64,000 nucleotides of DNA, taken from Salipiger mucosus DSM 16094. Lineage in GTDB: Bacteria > Pseudomonadota > Alphaproteobacteria > Rhodobacterales > Rhodobacteraceae. Positions 34,664 to 42,643 of the stretch are shown piece by piece. The stretch lies in assembly GCF_000442255.1 (NCBI RefSeq), contig NZ_KE557273.1:742721-806720 (forward strand), read 5' to 3'. The position numbers were made by a program, and so were the translations under genes. Below the pieces are notes generated by a model. It worked only from the letters and a program-made list of their open reading frames with translations, ran no database searches and had not been told where the DNA came from. How positions within the stretch are numbered: position 1 is the stretch's first letter; each line of letters begins with the position of its first letter.

Positions 34664-35818
34664 ATGAAGATCACCGCCATCAAGAGCTATCCCGTGCGCG
34701 TGGGCCTGCGGAACCAGCTGCTGGTCAAGGTCGAGACGGACGAGGGTCTGTCGGGCTGGGGCGAATCCGGCCTGTCCTACCGCGAGAAGGCGGTGATGGG
34801 CGCCATCGAACACTACACGCAATTCCTGCTGGGCCGCGATCCGATGAACGCCGGTGCGCTCTGGCAGGAGATGTATCGCAGCCAGTACTTCGAGGGCGGG
34901 CGCGTGCTGAGCGCGGCCATCGCCGCGCTCGACATCGCCTTCCACGACATCCGGGGCAAGGCGCTCGGCGTGCCGGTGCACCAGCTGCTGGGCGGGGCGC
35001 AGCGTCAAAGCGTGCCCACCTTCGCCACCACCGCGGCCGAGCCGGGCGAGGAGATGATCGCGCAGGCGAAGCAGCTGATCGACGCCGGCTGGAGCTGCAT
35101 CCGGCTGATGGCCGCCGGGCAGGAGAACCCCGAGCTTTTCGAGCCACGCGAGTCCATTGCCGAGACGGCGGAATGGGTCACCCGCGTGCGCGAGGAGCTG
35201 GGCCCCGAGCCGGTGCTGGGCGTCGAGTATCACCACCGCCTGAGCGTCGCCGAGGCCGCCGCCTTCTGCCAGAAGCTGCCGCGCGGAACCATCGACTTCC
35301 TCGAGGAACCGATCCGCGACGAGACAGCCTCGGCCTACGAGGCGCTGCGCCGGATGACCGAGATCCCCTTCGCCATCGGCGAGGAGTTCTCGTCGAAATG
35401 GCAGTTCCTGCCCTATCTCGAGGGCGACATCCTGCAATACGCACGCATCGACATCTGCAACGTCGGCGGCTTCACCGAGGCGATGAAGGTCGCGGGCTGG
35501 GCCGAAGCGCATTACCTGGACCTGATGCCCCACAACCCGCTGGGGCCGATCTGCACCGCGGCAAGCGTCCACCTGGCCGCGGCGGTGCCGAACTTCGCCT
35601 GGCTCGAATGCCGGTCCACGCCGGTCGAGCAGCACCTGGGCTTCGACGACCGCGCGTTCTTTCCGGTCCAGCTCGAACTGGATGGCGCCGCCTACCCGGT
35701 GCCCGACACGCCGGGCCTGGGCGTCGAGGTCGACGAGGCACGGCTCGAGGCCGCCGTCTTCGACTATTCCGAACCGCCGCACCTGCGTCGCCGCGACGGC
35801 GCGTTCACGAACTGGTAG
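34664..35818 (+). CDS. Enolase-superfamily sugar-acid dehydratase, galactonate dehydratase-like (copy 1)
   Basis: 384 residues, mandelate racemase/muconate lactonizing fold. Aligning to E. coli DgoD from the motifs gives metal ligands E188 (in VEYHHR), E214 (in FLEEPI) and E240 (in IGEEF), with H190 and H290 (in MPHNPLGPICTA) as acid/base residues. DgoD has Asp at the first position; here it is Glu. The enzyme should dehydrate an aldonate such as galactonate, imported by the adjacent TRAP system. The next gene encodes a same-length paralogue 7 bases away. Confidence 0.83.
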   Translation: MKITAIKSYPVRVGLRNQLLVKVETDEGLSGWGESGLSYREKAVMGAIEHYTQFLLGRDPMNAGALWQEMYRSQYFEGGRVLSAAIAALDIAFHDIRGKALGVPVHQLLGGAQRQSVPTFATTAAEPGEEMIAQAKQLIDAGWSCIRLMAAGQENPELFEPRESIAETAEWVTRVREELGPEPVLGVEYHHRLSVAEAAAFCQKLPRGTIDFLEEPIRDETASAYEALRRMTEIPFAIGEEFSSKWQFLPYLEGDILQYARIDICNVGGFTEAMKVAGWAEAHYLDLMPHNPLGPICTAASVHLAAAVPNFAWLECRSTPVEQHLGFDDRAFFPVQLELDGAAYPVPDTPGLGVEVDEARLEAAVFDYSEPPHLRRRDGAFTNW

Positions 35819-35825
35819 GCCCGGG

Positions 35826-36980
35826 ATGAAGATCGCATCGGTCACGGCGTACCCGGTCTGGATCGCCGACAGGAACCAGCTTCTCGTGAAGGTCGCGACG
35901 ACCTGCGGCGTCACGGGCTGGGGGGAATCCGGCCTCACGACCCGCGAGCTTGCCGTGGCGGGCGCCGTCGCCGATCTCGGCGACTGGCTCGAGGGGCGCG
36001 ACCCCCTCAACCCCGCCGCGATCTGGGAGGCCCACCACCGCCGCCCCGGCACCGCGTGCGATCGTGTCGGCATGGCAATGATCTCGGCCATCGACATCGC
36101 GCTGCACGACATCGCCGGCAAGGCGCTGGACCAGCCGGTGCACGCGCTCCTCGGCGGGGCGCTGCGGCCGCGCGTTCCCACCTTCGGCTGCGTCCGGGCC
36201 GACGATACCGACCGGCTCATCGCGCTGACACGGGGCGCGATGGCACAGGGCTGGACCTGCCTGCGGATCGGCTGGCGCACCGACGCCCCCGAGGTTTTCG
36301 ACCCGCACGAGACGGTCGGCCGCTGGCCCGGCATCTTCGCCGAGGCCCGCCGCGCGCTGGGCACGCGTGTGATGCTCGGCACCGACCTGCACCACCGCTT
36401 CAGCGTGGCCGAGGCGGCCTCGTTCCTCGCACGGTGCCCCGAGGGCACGCTCGATTTCGTCGAGGAGCCGATCCGCGACGAGGCCCCCTCGGCCTATGCC
36501 GCCCTGCGCCGCATGACCCGCGTGCCCTTCGCCATCGGCGAGGAGTTCACCTCGCGCTGGCAGTTCAAGCCCTACGTCGAGCAGGGGCTCGCGGATTTCG
36601 CCCGCATCGACATCTGCAACATCGGCGGCTTCACCGAAGCCATGAAGGTCGGCGGATGGTGCGCCGCGCACGGCATCGACGTGATGCCGCACAACCCGCT
36701 CGGCCCGATCTGCACCGCGGCCTCGATCCACATGGCGGCGGCGCTGCCGAACTTCTCGCATCTCGAGTGCTGGGAGACGCCGGGCGACGACAACGCCGCG
36801 CGGCAGGACTCGCCGGTCTTCCCGGACCGCCTGCGGCTCGACGGCGCGCACTTCCCGGTGCCGACCACGCCGGGCCTCGGCATCACCGTCGACGAGGATC
36901 GACTCGCCGAGCAGCCCTCCTTCGCCCATTGCGAGATGCCGCACCTGCGCCGCTCGGACGGCGCCTTCACCAACTGGTAG
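35826..36980 (+). CDS. Enolase-superfamily sugar-acid dehydratase, galactonate dehydratase-like (copy 2)
   Basis: 384 residues, a tandem duplicate of the preceding gene with the same closing motif (HLRR then DGAFTNW). The metal/acid-base set is D187, H189, E213, E239 and H289, matching the canonical DgoD set, unlike copy 1. Both copies share NQLLVKV near the start and GWGESGL. The pair may handle two stereoisomers or form a mixed oligomer. It is the last gene of the operon that starts at 31764. Confidence 0.83.
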   Translation: MKIASVTAYPVWIADRNQLLVKVATTCGVTGWGESGLTTRELAVAGAVADLGDWLEGRDPLNPAAIWEAHHRRPGTACDRVGMAMISAIDIALHDIAGKALDQPVHALLGGALRPRVPTFGCVRADDTDRLIALTRGAMAQGWTCLRIGWRTDAPEVFDPHETVGRWPGIFAEARRALGTRVMLGTDLHHRFSVAEAASFLARCPEGTLDFVEEPIRDEAPSAYAALRRMTRVPFAIGEEFTSRWQFKPYVEQGLADFARIDICNIGGFTEAMKVGGWCAAHGIDVMPHNPLGPICTAASIHMAAALPNFSHLECWETPGDDNAARQDSPVFPDRLRLDGAHFPVPTTPGLGITVDEDRLAEQPSFAHCEMPHLRRSDGAFTNW

Positions 36981-37030
36981 GGGCGGGCCGGCCTCACCGC
37001 ATGGCCGTGCCGCACCACCTTTCGCGCGAT

Positions 37031-37058
37031 TTGATTTGACGGTGACAAGGCGTAATCT
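37031..37058 (+). promoter_or_regulatory. Candidate sigma-70 promoter
   Basis: TTGATT at 37031-37036 and TAATCT at 37053-37058 are 16 bases apart, 33 bases before the ATG of the small helical protein. It sits in one of the least GC-rich patches of this stretch. Confidence 0.4.
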
Positions 37059-37090
37059 GCCCGCAGGTGGAGACTCTGTGGGAGGAGACG

Positions 37091-37396
37091 ATGCACCCTG
37101 AACTGGCCACGCGGCGCCGGGTCCTGCGCGCCAGCTACCAGCGCTATCTGGAGGCCGACCGCCAGTGGCGCGCCGCGCTGCGCGAGGTGAGGCTCTGGTT
37201 CCCGGGATCGGACGGCGCGCTTCATGCGGCCATGGGCAATCCCGGCTCGCGCGTCCGGCACCTCTACGAGACCCGCATGCGCGCCCTGGCGCGGCTCGAA
37301 GTGGCACGCCAGAAACTCGGCACCGCCCGCCGCCGCTTTGCCGAGCGGCAAAGGACGGTCGAGCTGCGCATGATCTCGGTGAGCTTGGCGGACTGA
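37091..37396 (+). CDS. Small helical protein of unknown function
   Basis: 101 residues, arginine-rich and probably all-helical (RRRVLRASYQRYLEADRQWR; LYETRMRALARLEVARQKLG), with coiled-coil-like spacing. The ATG at 37091 follows GGAGGAGACG; a GTG at 37067 is possible. I do not recognise a family. It ends 144 bases before the TIR-helicase gene in the same direction. A functional link is possible but not shown. Confidence 0.55.
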   Translation: MHPELATRRRVLRASYQRYLEADRQWRAALREVRLWFPGSDGALHAAMGNPGSRVRHLYETRMRALARLEVARQKLGTARRRFAERQRTVELRMISVSLAD

Positions 37397-37540
37397 CCGC
37401 GGCTCCGGCGCCGCGCGGCGGACGCTGCCACGTCTTGCGCGGCGCGGCGCCGGGCGGCAAGATTGCCGGGGATCGCACCCCGCACCTCCATCGGCCTGCC
37501 GGGCGAGGGGCACCGCCCTGCGCGGAGCGGTCCAGCATTC

Positions 37541-39481
37541 ATGGCGGAGAACCGCGTGCCGCGTGTCATGATCTCATATGCCCGCGAGGATCGCCGTTAC
37601 CTCGAGGGCGTCTGCGCCGCGCTCGAGGCAGAGGGCATCGAGACCTGGTGGGACGGCGCCATTGCGCCCGGCGCCAACTGGGACGCCGAGATCGAAAGGG
37701 CGCTGGCCGAGGTCGATGCCGTTCTCGTGCTCTGGACGCCGCGCTCGGTCGGGCGCGACACGGTGCGCAACGAGGCCGATGACGCCCGCTCGCGGCGCAA
37801 GCTCCTGCCGCTCATCATGGAGCCCTGCAAGCCGCCGCTCTTCTTCCGCCTCGCGCAGGCCGTCGACCTGAGCGACTGGACCGGCGACACCTCGGACCCG
37901 GAGTGGCGCCGCGTGCTCGACCGCATCGCCGCCGACCGGCCTCCCGACGGTGCGCCCGGGAACGACCTCGGCAGGGACGCCACCCACGAGATCTCGCCGC
38001 AGTTCTCCGAGCCGATCCGCGCGCGCTTCGCCCGCCTCGACCGCATCGTCGAGCGCCTGACCGAGGAGCAGTTCGACGTGCTGCGGATCCTCGGCACCAC
38101 CCGCCGCGTGCGGATCGCGGGCTGCGCCGGGTCCGGCAAGACGCTCGTGGCCTGCGAAAAGGCCATCCGCTGCGCCCGCGCGGGGCTGCGCGTGTTGTTC
38201 CTGTCGCACAGCCCGCACCTTGCCGGGCATGTCTCGGCCCTGACCTCCGGCTCGGGCGTCATGGTTGCGGATTTCACCAGCTGGCTGATGTCCGTCATGG
38301 GGCTCGAGCCGTCGGAACAGTCGAAGCGCTGGCTCAATATCGAGGAGCCGGATGAGCAGACCCTGGAACAGGCCTTCGACGTCGTGCTGGAGTCGCAGAC
38401 CTTCGACGTCGTCGTCGTGGACGAGGGGCAGGACTTCCGCGAGACCTGGTGGCTCCTGGTCGAGGCGGCGCTCGACCAGGGCACGCGGTCGCAGCTCTAC
38501 ATCTTCCACGACGACAACCAGGCGCTGCTGCCCTTCCGGGCGAGCTACCCCTTCGACGACCCGATGCTCAACCTCTCGCGCAACTGCCGCAACGCGGGCC
38601 GCGTCTTCGAGGTGATCCGGCGGTTCCACGCGCAGGCCCCGGACCCGGAGGCCGCGCTCGCCAACCAGGGGATGCTGGCCTATTTCCGCGCCGAGCCCGC
38701 GCAGCGTGACGTGGCGATCGACCGTTGCCTCGGCTGCCTGAAGGAGCAGGGCGCGCTGCTCGAGGATCGCGTCCTGCTGCTGGCCGGCGGTCTCGAGAAG
38801 ACGCCTCTCGTCGAGACCCACGTCGAGGCCCGGGGCGAAACCGTGCAACGCTGGCAGGACATCGTGCGCCACCAGCTCGAACGGGCCGTCACGACCTACG
38901 TCCGCCGCGGGATCGTCACGCCCCGCGACGTCGCGCTGAAACATCTCGAGGCGCTGTCGGCCCTCGGGACCGGCTCCCGCCCGGGGCCGGAGGACGTCGC
39001 GCTCGTGGTCTCCGCCGCCCGGTCCATCGAGCTGGACGCGAAGCTCTGCCGCCAGATCGGCGGCGGCAACGAGGCGGGCCTCGACCTGGCATGGACCCTC
39101 GTGGACGGGACACCGCGGTTCCGCCGGGCGCTCGGGGGGCGGCTCCACGGCGTCGAGGTGCTGCGCTTCTTTTCCGATCCCGGCTGGGCCACGGGGCTGC
39201 CCGAGACGCACCGCTGGCAGTTCATCACCGAGGCCGTTCCGAACGGCGCGGCGGAGACCGTGCCGGTCTTCGACATCGCCGCCTTCAAGGGGCTCGAGAG
39301 CGACACGGTGATCCTCCTGCTGGGCGATCACCAGCCGGTCGGGCGCGAGAAGCTCTACGTCGCCCTGTCGCGTGCCCGTCAGGTGCTGGCCATCGTCGAC
39401 TGTTCCGGCGGGCTCACCTCGACCGTTGCGCTGCGGAAGGTCGACTTCGACATCTTCGAGACCGTCCGCAGCGGCGCCTGA
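37541..39481 (+). CDS. TIR domain-superfamily 1 helicase fusion protein
   Basis: 646 residues. Residues 8-130 form a TIR domain (VMISYAREDRRY; ETWWDGAIAPGANW), with the likely NADase glutamate E78 in TVRNEADDARS. From 173 there is a UvrD/Rep-like helicase: a LTEEQ Q-motif, Walker A GCAGSGKT at 194-201, Walker B DEGQD at 294-298, LSRNCRN at 345-351, AFKGLESD at 581-588 and YVALSRARQ at 606-614. A ~200-residue segment between the last two motif groups is not recognised. The design (TIR effector plus nucleic-acid-sensing motor) suggests an antiphage or stress-triggered NAD-depleting protein. It stands alone, between a small helical protein and a cytochrome gene. Confidence 0.82.
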   Translation: MAENRVPRVMISYAREDRRYLEGVCAALEAEGIETWWDGAIAPGANWDAEIERALAEVDAVLVLWTPRSVGRDTVRNEADDARSRRKLLPLIMEPCKPPLFFRLAQAVDLSDWTGDTSDPEWRRVLDRIAADRPPDGAPGNDLGRDATHEISPQFSEPIRARFARLDRIVERLTEEQFDVLRILGTTRRVRIAGCAGSGKTLVACEKAIRCARAGLRVLFLSHSPHLAGHVSALTSGSGVMVADFTSWLMSVMGLEPSEQSKRWLNIEEPDEQTLEQAFDVVLESQTFDVVVVDEGQDFRETWWLLVEAALDQGTRSQLYIFHDDNQALLPFRASYPFDDPMLNLSRNCRNAGRVFEVIRRFHAQAPDPEAALANQGMLAYFRAEPAQRDVAIDRCLGCLKEQGALLEDRVLLLAGGLEKTPLVETHVEARGETVQRWQDIVRHQLERAVTTYVRRGIVTPRDVALKHLEALSALGTGSRPGPEDVALVVSAARSIELDAKLCRQIGGGNEAGLDLAWTLVDGTPRFRRALGGRLHGVEVLRFFSDPGWATGLPETHRWQFITEAVPNGAAETVPVFDIAAFKGLESDTVILLLGDHQPVGREKLYVALSRARQVLAIVDCSGGLTSTVALRKVDFDIFETVRSGA

Positions 39482-39622
39482 CAGGGGCGGCGGCGGCGAC
39501 CGGGCAATGGCGATCCGGAGCGGTCGATGACGCCCGTCAATGCGGGTCCGGCCAATCTGTGAAGACTCTCTCCCATGTCCTTTCCGGGACGCGCCCATTC
39601 ACATGAGAGAAAGGATCGCACC

Positions 39623-40102
39623 ATGTCTTGCACGTTGTCTCACTCCAAGTCGGGCAAGCGCAGGTCCGGTCCGGCGGTCTCGGGACTGGCGGGCCTGATC
39701 TGCCTGCTCGGTCTCGGCACGCAGGCCCTGGCGCAGGATGGCAGCGCCTTCGTCGAGGCCGGCCGGCTGGAATACGAACGCAACTGCGCCGCCTGCCACG
39801 GACCCGAGGGCAGGGGAGACGGGCCGGTCGCCGAGGTCCTGACCGCCGAGCCGACCGATCTCACGCAGATCTCCGCGAAGTTCAGCGGCACCTTCCCGCG
39901 CGATTTCCTGTTCGAGTTCATCGACGGGCGCAACATGATCAACCCGCACGGCGACCGCTCGATGCCGATCTGGGGGCCGCGCTTCATGGTCAGTTCCGAG
40001 AGACAGGCCGCCGCCGCGCCCTGGGACGTGGACGCGCGCGCGGTCGCGCTGGGCCGGATGACGGCGCTCGTGGACTACATCGCCTCGATTCAGGAGGAGT
40101 GA
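39623..40102 (+). CDS. Periplasmic c-type cytochrome
   Basis: 159 residues with a signal peptide ending TQALAQDG. A single haem site CAACH at 55-59 and M114 in RSMPIWGP as the likely sixth ligand make it a class I cytochrome c. The start at 39623 follows GAGAAAGGAT. It has no oxidoreductase partner nearby, so the electron donor and acceptor are unknown. A sulfite- or alcohol-oxidase partner elsewhere is possible. Confidence 0.85.
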   Translation: MSCTLSHSKSGKRRSGPAVSGLAGLICLLGLGTQALAQDGSAFVEAGRLEYERNCAACHGPEGRGDGPVAEVLTAEPTDLTQISAKFSGTFPRDFLFEFIDGRNMINPHGDRSMPIWGPRFMVSSERQAAAAPWDVDARAVALGRMTALVDYIASIQEE

Positions 40103-40284
40103 CGGCGGGCTGATGTGGCGCGCCGGAGGCCCGTGTCTCCGGCGCGGCATGACATGGACTGTCGCCGCCTGTTCCATCGCACAGGCGAAGCCCGGAACCA
40201 GGGCCGTCCGGCGGCAAGTCCCTTGTCCGATGCGTGGACTGCGCAAGGCAGCCGCGCTGCACAGTGGGCCCTCAGGTGCAAAAC

Positions 40285-40308
40285 GCCCTCGCAGGGTCTT
40301 GCGAGGGC
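40285..40308 (-). terminator. Second hairpin downstream of the cold-shock gene
   Basis: A perfect 9-bp stem (40285-40293 and 40300-40308). On the minus strand it is followed by GTTTTG, so it could back up the primary terminator of the cold-shock gene; on the plus strand there is no T-run. Confidence 0.4.
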
Positions 40309-40329
40309 AGTGTCAACGTAGGCTCAACG

Positions 40330-40353
40330 AAAAAGGGCGCCCGAAGGCGCCCC
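40330..40353 (-). terminator. Rho-independent terminator of the cold-shock gene
   Basis: A 7-bp GC stem (40335-40341 and 40346-40352) around a TTCG tetraloop on the minus strand, followed by TTTTT. It lies 24 bases after the stop codon. Confidence 0.88.
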
Positions 40354-40376
40354 AAATCAAACCCAGGATACACCGA

Positions 40377-40583
40377 TCAGGCGAGCTGAAGGTTCTCGGC
40401 GGATTCGCGGCCGTCGCGGCCCGATTGGACGTCGTACTCGACCTTCTGGTTGTCGCTGAGGCCGGTGAGGCCGGAGCGTTCAACGGCAGAGATGTGGACA
40501 AAAACGTCCTTGCCGCCCGTTTCGGGTGCAATGAAGCCGAAGCCTTTGGTGGTGTTGAACCATTTCACGGTGCCAGTGGCCAT
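40377..40583 (-). CDS. Cold-shock domain protein (CspA family)
   Basis: 68 residues with both RNA-binding motifs: KGFGFI (RNP1) and DVFVHI (RNP2), in MATGTVKWFNTTKGFGFI. Start behind GGAGATCTCACG. It binds single-stranded RNA and DNA. The paralogue number is unknown, so no numbered symbol is given. The upstream stretch could be a structured 5' leader as in other csp genes. Confidence 0.95.
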   Translation of the reverse strand: MATGTVKWFNTTKGFGFIAPETGGKDVFVHISAVERSGLTGLSDNQKVEYDVQSGRDGRESAENLQLA

Positions 40584-40877
40584 CGTGAGATCTCCTTTAC
40601 TTTTCAACCTGTTCGCGGAAGTGCAACAGCGTGGCGCAGTCGGCCGATATCGAGTTCGCTGAAGTCCGGTAGGGAAAGCAGGGGATCGATGGAGGTAACG
40701 TAGCCCGCTGCGTCTGACAGATCGCAGGCCGCCTGTCCATCGCAAATCGCCGCTCGAACACCGATCACCGGGTCAGGCGCGATCATCAACACATTCGGCA
40801 AGGGGCCTGGTCCGGCAGGGGGCCCGTTTCGCATACCCGCACCCGGCCGGCCTGGCCGCGGCGCGATCTATGCCGGA
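40584..40877. promoter_or_regulatory. Leader/promoter region between csp gene and phnF
   Basis: 294 bases of lower GC than the genes around it. Part should be the 5' leader and promoter of the cold-shock gene. A 76-codon minus frame at 40604-40834 exists, but it has no ribosome binding site or family match that I can see. No cold-shock leader motif could be confirmed by eye. Confidence 0.35.
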
Positions 40878-40906
40878 TTGTCATCCGCGTGACATGCCGC
40901 TGTCAT
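40878..40906 (+). promoter_or_regulatory. Pho box upstream of phnF
   Basis: Three 7-base units at an exact 11-base period: TTGTCAT (40878-40884), GTGACAT (40889-40895) and CTGTCAT (40900-40906). This is the tandem layout bound by PhoB. A TAGTCA at 40917-40922, 10 bases after the last unit, could be the -10 element. Confidence 0.7.
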
Positions 40907-40925
40907 GTCCTGAGCCTAGTCAGAA

Positions 40926-40941
40926 ATTCATTCGGATGAAT
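40926..40941. promoter_or_regulatory. Probable PhnF operator 1
   Basis: ATTCATTCGGATGAAT: 6-bp arms ATTCAT/ATGAAT around TCGG. The same 16 bases occur at 47405-47420 and 58575-58590, only before phn operons. It overlaps the probable phnF start, consistent with autorepression. Confidence 0.75.
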
Positions 40942-41670
40942 CGAGAAATGATCAGAGACCGTTGGCGCGAGATCCGCGCAGCAATCGAGCAGGACATCAT
41001 GGACGGCGTTCTGGAGCCCGGCGCGAAACTGCCCACCGAACCGGCCCTGGCCGAGCGCTACGGCGCGGGCCGGCACACGATCCGGCGCGCGATGGCCGAG
41101 CTGGCCAAGGACGGCTACCTCAGCGTCGAGCAGGGGCGCGGCACCTTCGTGCAGCAGCGCCCGATGCTGGAATACACCATCGGGCCGCGCACGCGGCTGC
41201 GGCGCAACATGAACGCGCTGGGGGTCTCGGCGGCGGGCGAGCTTCAGGGCATCGACCGCGTCGAGGCCAGCGGCCGGGTGGCCGGGCAGCTGGGCCTCGC
41301 GCCCGGCGCGCCGGTCTTCGCCACGCGGCGGCTCTCGCTGGCCGACGGCGTGCCGGTTTCGAGCGGGGTCATCTACCACGATGCCCTGCGCTTTCCCGAT
41401 CTGCCCGAGCGGCGGCGCGCGATGGACTCGCTCACCGCCGTCTACGAGACCTACGGCATCACCGACTACCTGCGCGGCAGCACCCGGATGCACGCCCGCA
41501 ACGCGCGCGCCGCAGAGGCGCGGGCGCTGCGGCAGCACCCCGACATGCCGGTGATCGTGGTGGTGGCCGTGGACACCTACCCGGACGGTACGCCCTTGTC
41601 CTTCAGCAAGGTCATCTGGTCCGCCGCCCGCGTGAAATTCAGGATAACGACCGAAGAGGAGGGGCCATGA
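40936..41670 (+). CDS. phnF: GntR/HutC-family regulator of phosphonate genes
   Basis: 244 residues. The winged helix (EPGAKLPTEPALAERYGAGR, then HTIRRAMAELAKDGYL) is followed by a UTRA-type effector domain. The ATG at 40936 lies inside the palindromic operator; an ATG at 40948 would give a protein four residues shorter and is also possible, since neither has a good ribosome binding site. It overlaps phnG by 4 bases. It probably represses three phn operons until a phosphonate or intermediate binds. Confidence 0.88.
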   Translation: MNREMIRDRWREIRAAIEQDIMDGVLEPGAKLPTEPALAERYGAGRHTIRRAMAELAKDGYLSVEQGRGTFVQQRPMLEYTIGPRTRLRRNMNALGVSAAGELQGIDRVEASGRVAGQLGLAPGAPVFATRRLSLADGVPVSSGVIYHDALRFPDLPERRRAMDSLTAVYETYGITDYLRGSTRMHARNARAAEARALRQHPDMPVIVVVAVDTYPDGTPLSFSKVIWSAARVKFRITTEEEGP

Positions 41671-42110
41671 CGCCCGAACCGCAGGAGCTGCCCGAGCGCT
41701 CCCACGAGGAGCTTTTGGGCATACTCGCCCGCGCCGAGCCCGAACGGCTCAAGGCCTTCGCAGAGCCGCTGATCGCCGAGCTGCCCGAGATCGAGGTGCG
41801 CGAGAACCGCACCGGCCTCGTGATGCTGCCGATGCGCGACACCGCGCAGGGCCGGCATTTCCACCTGGGCGAGGTGCTGATGAGCGAGGCGCGCATCGCC
41901 GCCGGCGGGCTCGAGGGCTACGGCATGCGACGCGGCCGCGATCTCGAGGCCGCCATGGCCATGGCGCTGGTCGATCTCGCCGTCGCGCTTGGCGTGGCCC
42001 ACGACCGCTGCGCCGCCTTCGTGACCGCCGAGGACCTGGCGCAGGCCGAGGCCGACCGCGAGACGCTGCGCCGGGTCGAGGCGACCCGCGTGGACATGGA
42101 GACCTTCTGA
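41667..42110 (+). CDS. phnG: C-P lyase complex subunit PhnG
   Basis: 147 residues, family length. Marks: GLVMLPMRD, then FHLGEVLMSEARI, GYGMRRGRD and a closing EATRVDMETF comparable with the NASRVDFFTM end of E. coli PhnG. It is a core subunit of the PhnGHIJ complex, which builds and opens the ribosyl-phosphonate intermediate. The stop overlaps phnH by one base. Confidence 0.9.
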   Translation: MTPEPQELPERSHEELLGILARAEPERLKAFAEPLIAELPEIEVRENRTGLVMLPMRDTAQGRHFHLGEVLMSEARIAAGGLEGYGMRRGRDLEAAMAMALVDLAVALGVAHDRCAAFVTAEDLAQAEADRETLRRVEATRVDMETF

Positions 42111-42643
42111 TGACCGCGCATCCCGTCCCCTCCGAGTTCGAGACCCGCACGAACGCCACCTACGACGCGCTGATGTGGGCGCTCTCGCGCCCCGGCCTGA
42201 TCCGTGCCTTGCCCGGCCAGGGCCCCGCGCAGATCGTCGAGGCGCTGATCGACCGCGAATGCGCCGTGCATTGCGCCGACACCGACCTCGCCGCGCTGGT
42301 CGCCCGCACCGGCGCCGCGCCGGTGGCGCCCGAGGCGGCCGATCACCTCTTCGTCTCGGCGCTGAGCCCGGACCTGCCGGGCCGGCTGGCGCTTGGCTCC
42401 GACCTGCACCCCGAGCACGGCGCCACCCTCGTCGCCCCCGCCACGCTGGGGCAGGGCGCCCGGCTGCGCCTGAGCGGCCCCGGCGTGGACGGTACGCTCG
42501 AGGTCGCGGTGGGCGAGGTGCCCGACGGTTTCTGGACCGGCCGCGACCGCGTCCTGCGGTATCCGCTGGGCTTCGAGCTTTTCCTCGTCGATGGCGACCG
42601 CGTGCTCGGCCTGCCCCGATCGACCCGCGTGGAGGTGCTCTGA
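42110..42643 (+). CDS. phnH: C-P lyase complex subunit PhnH
   Basis: 177 residues. Family stretches: RTNATYDALMWALSRPGLIR, ALGSDLHPEHGATL, and YPLGFELFLVDGDRVLGLPRSTRVEV at the end, as in other PhnH proteins. It is a PLP-transferase-like fold without cofactor that assembles with PhnG, PhnI and PhnJ. Overlaps phnI by one base. Confidence 0.9.
   Translation: MTAHPVPSEFETRTNATYDALMWALSRPGLIRALPGQGPAQIVEALIDRECAVHCADTDLAALVARTGAAPVAPEAADHLFVSALSPDLPGRLALGSDLHPEHGATLVAPATLGQGARLRLSGPGVDGTLEVAVGEVPDGFWTGRDRVLRYPLGFELFLVDGDRVLGLPRSTRVEVL

Noticed and set aside
40604-40834. A 76-codon minus frame upstream of the cold-shock gene
   Set aside because: Somewhat protein-like near its end, but without a ribosome binding site or recognisable motif, and it lies in the probable leader. 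Left out for lack of support.
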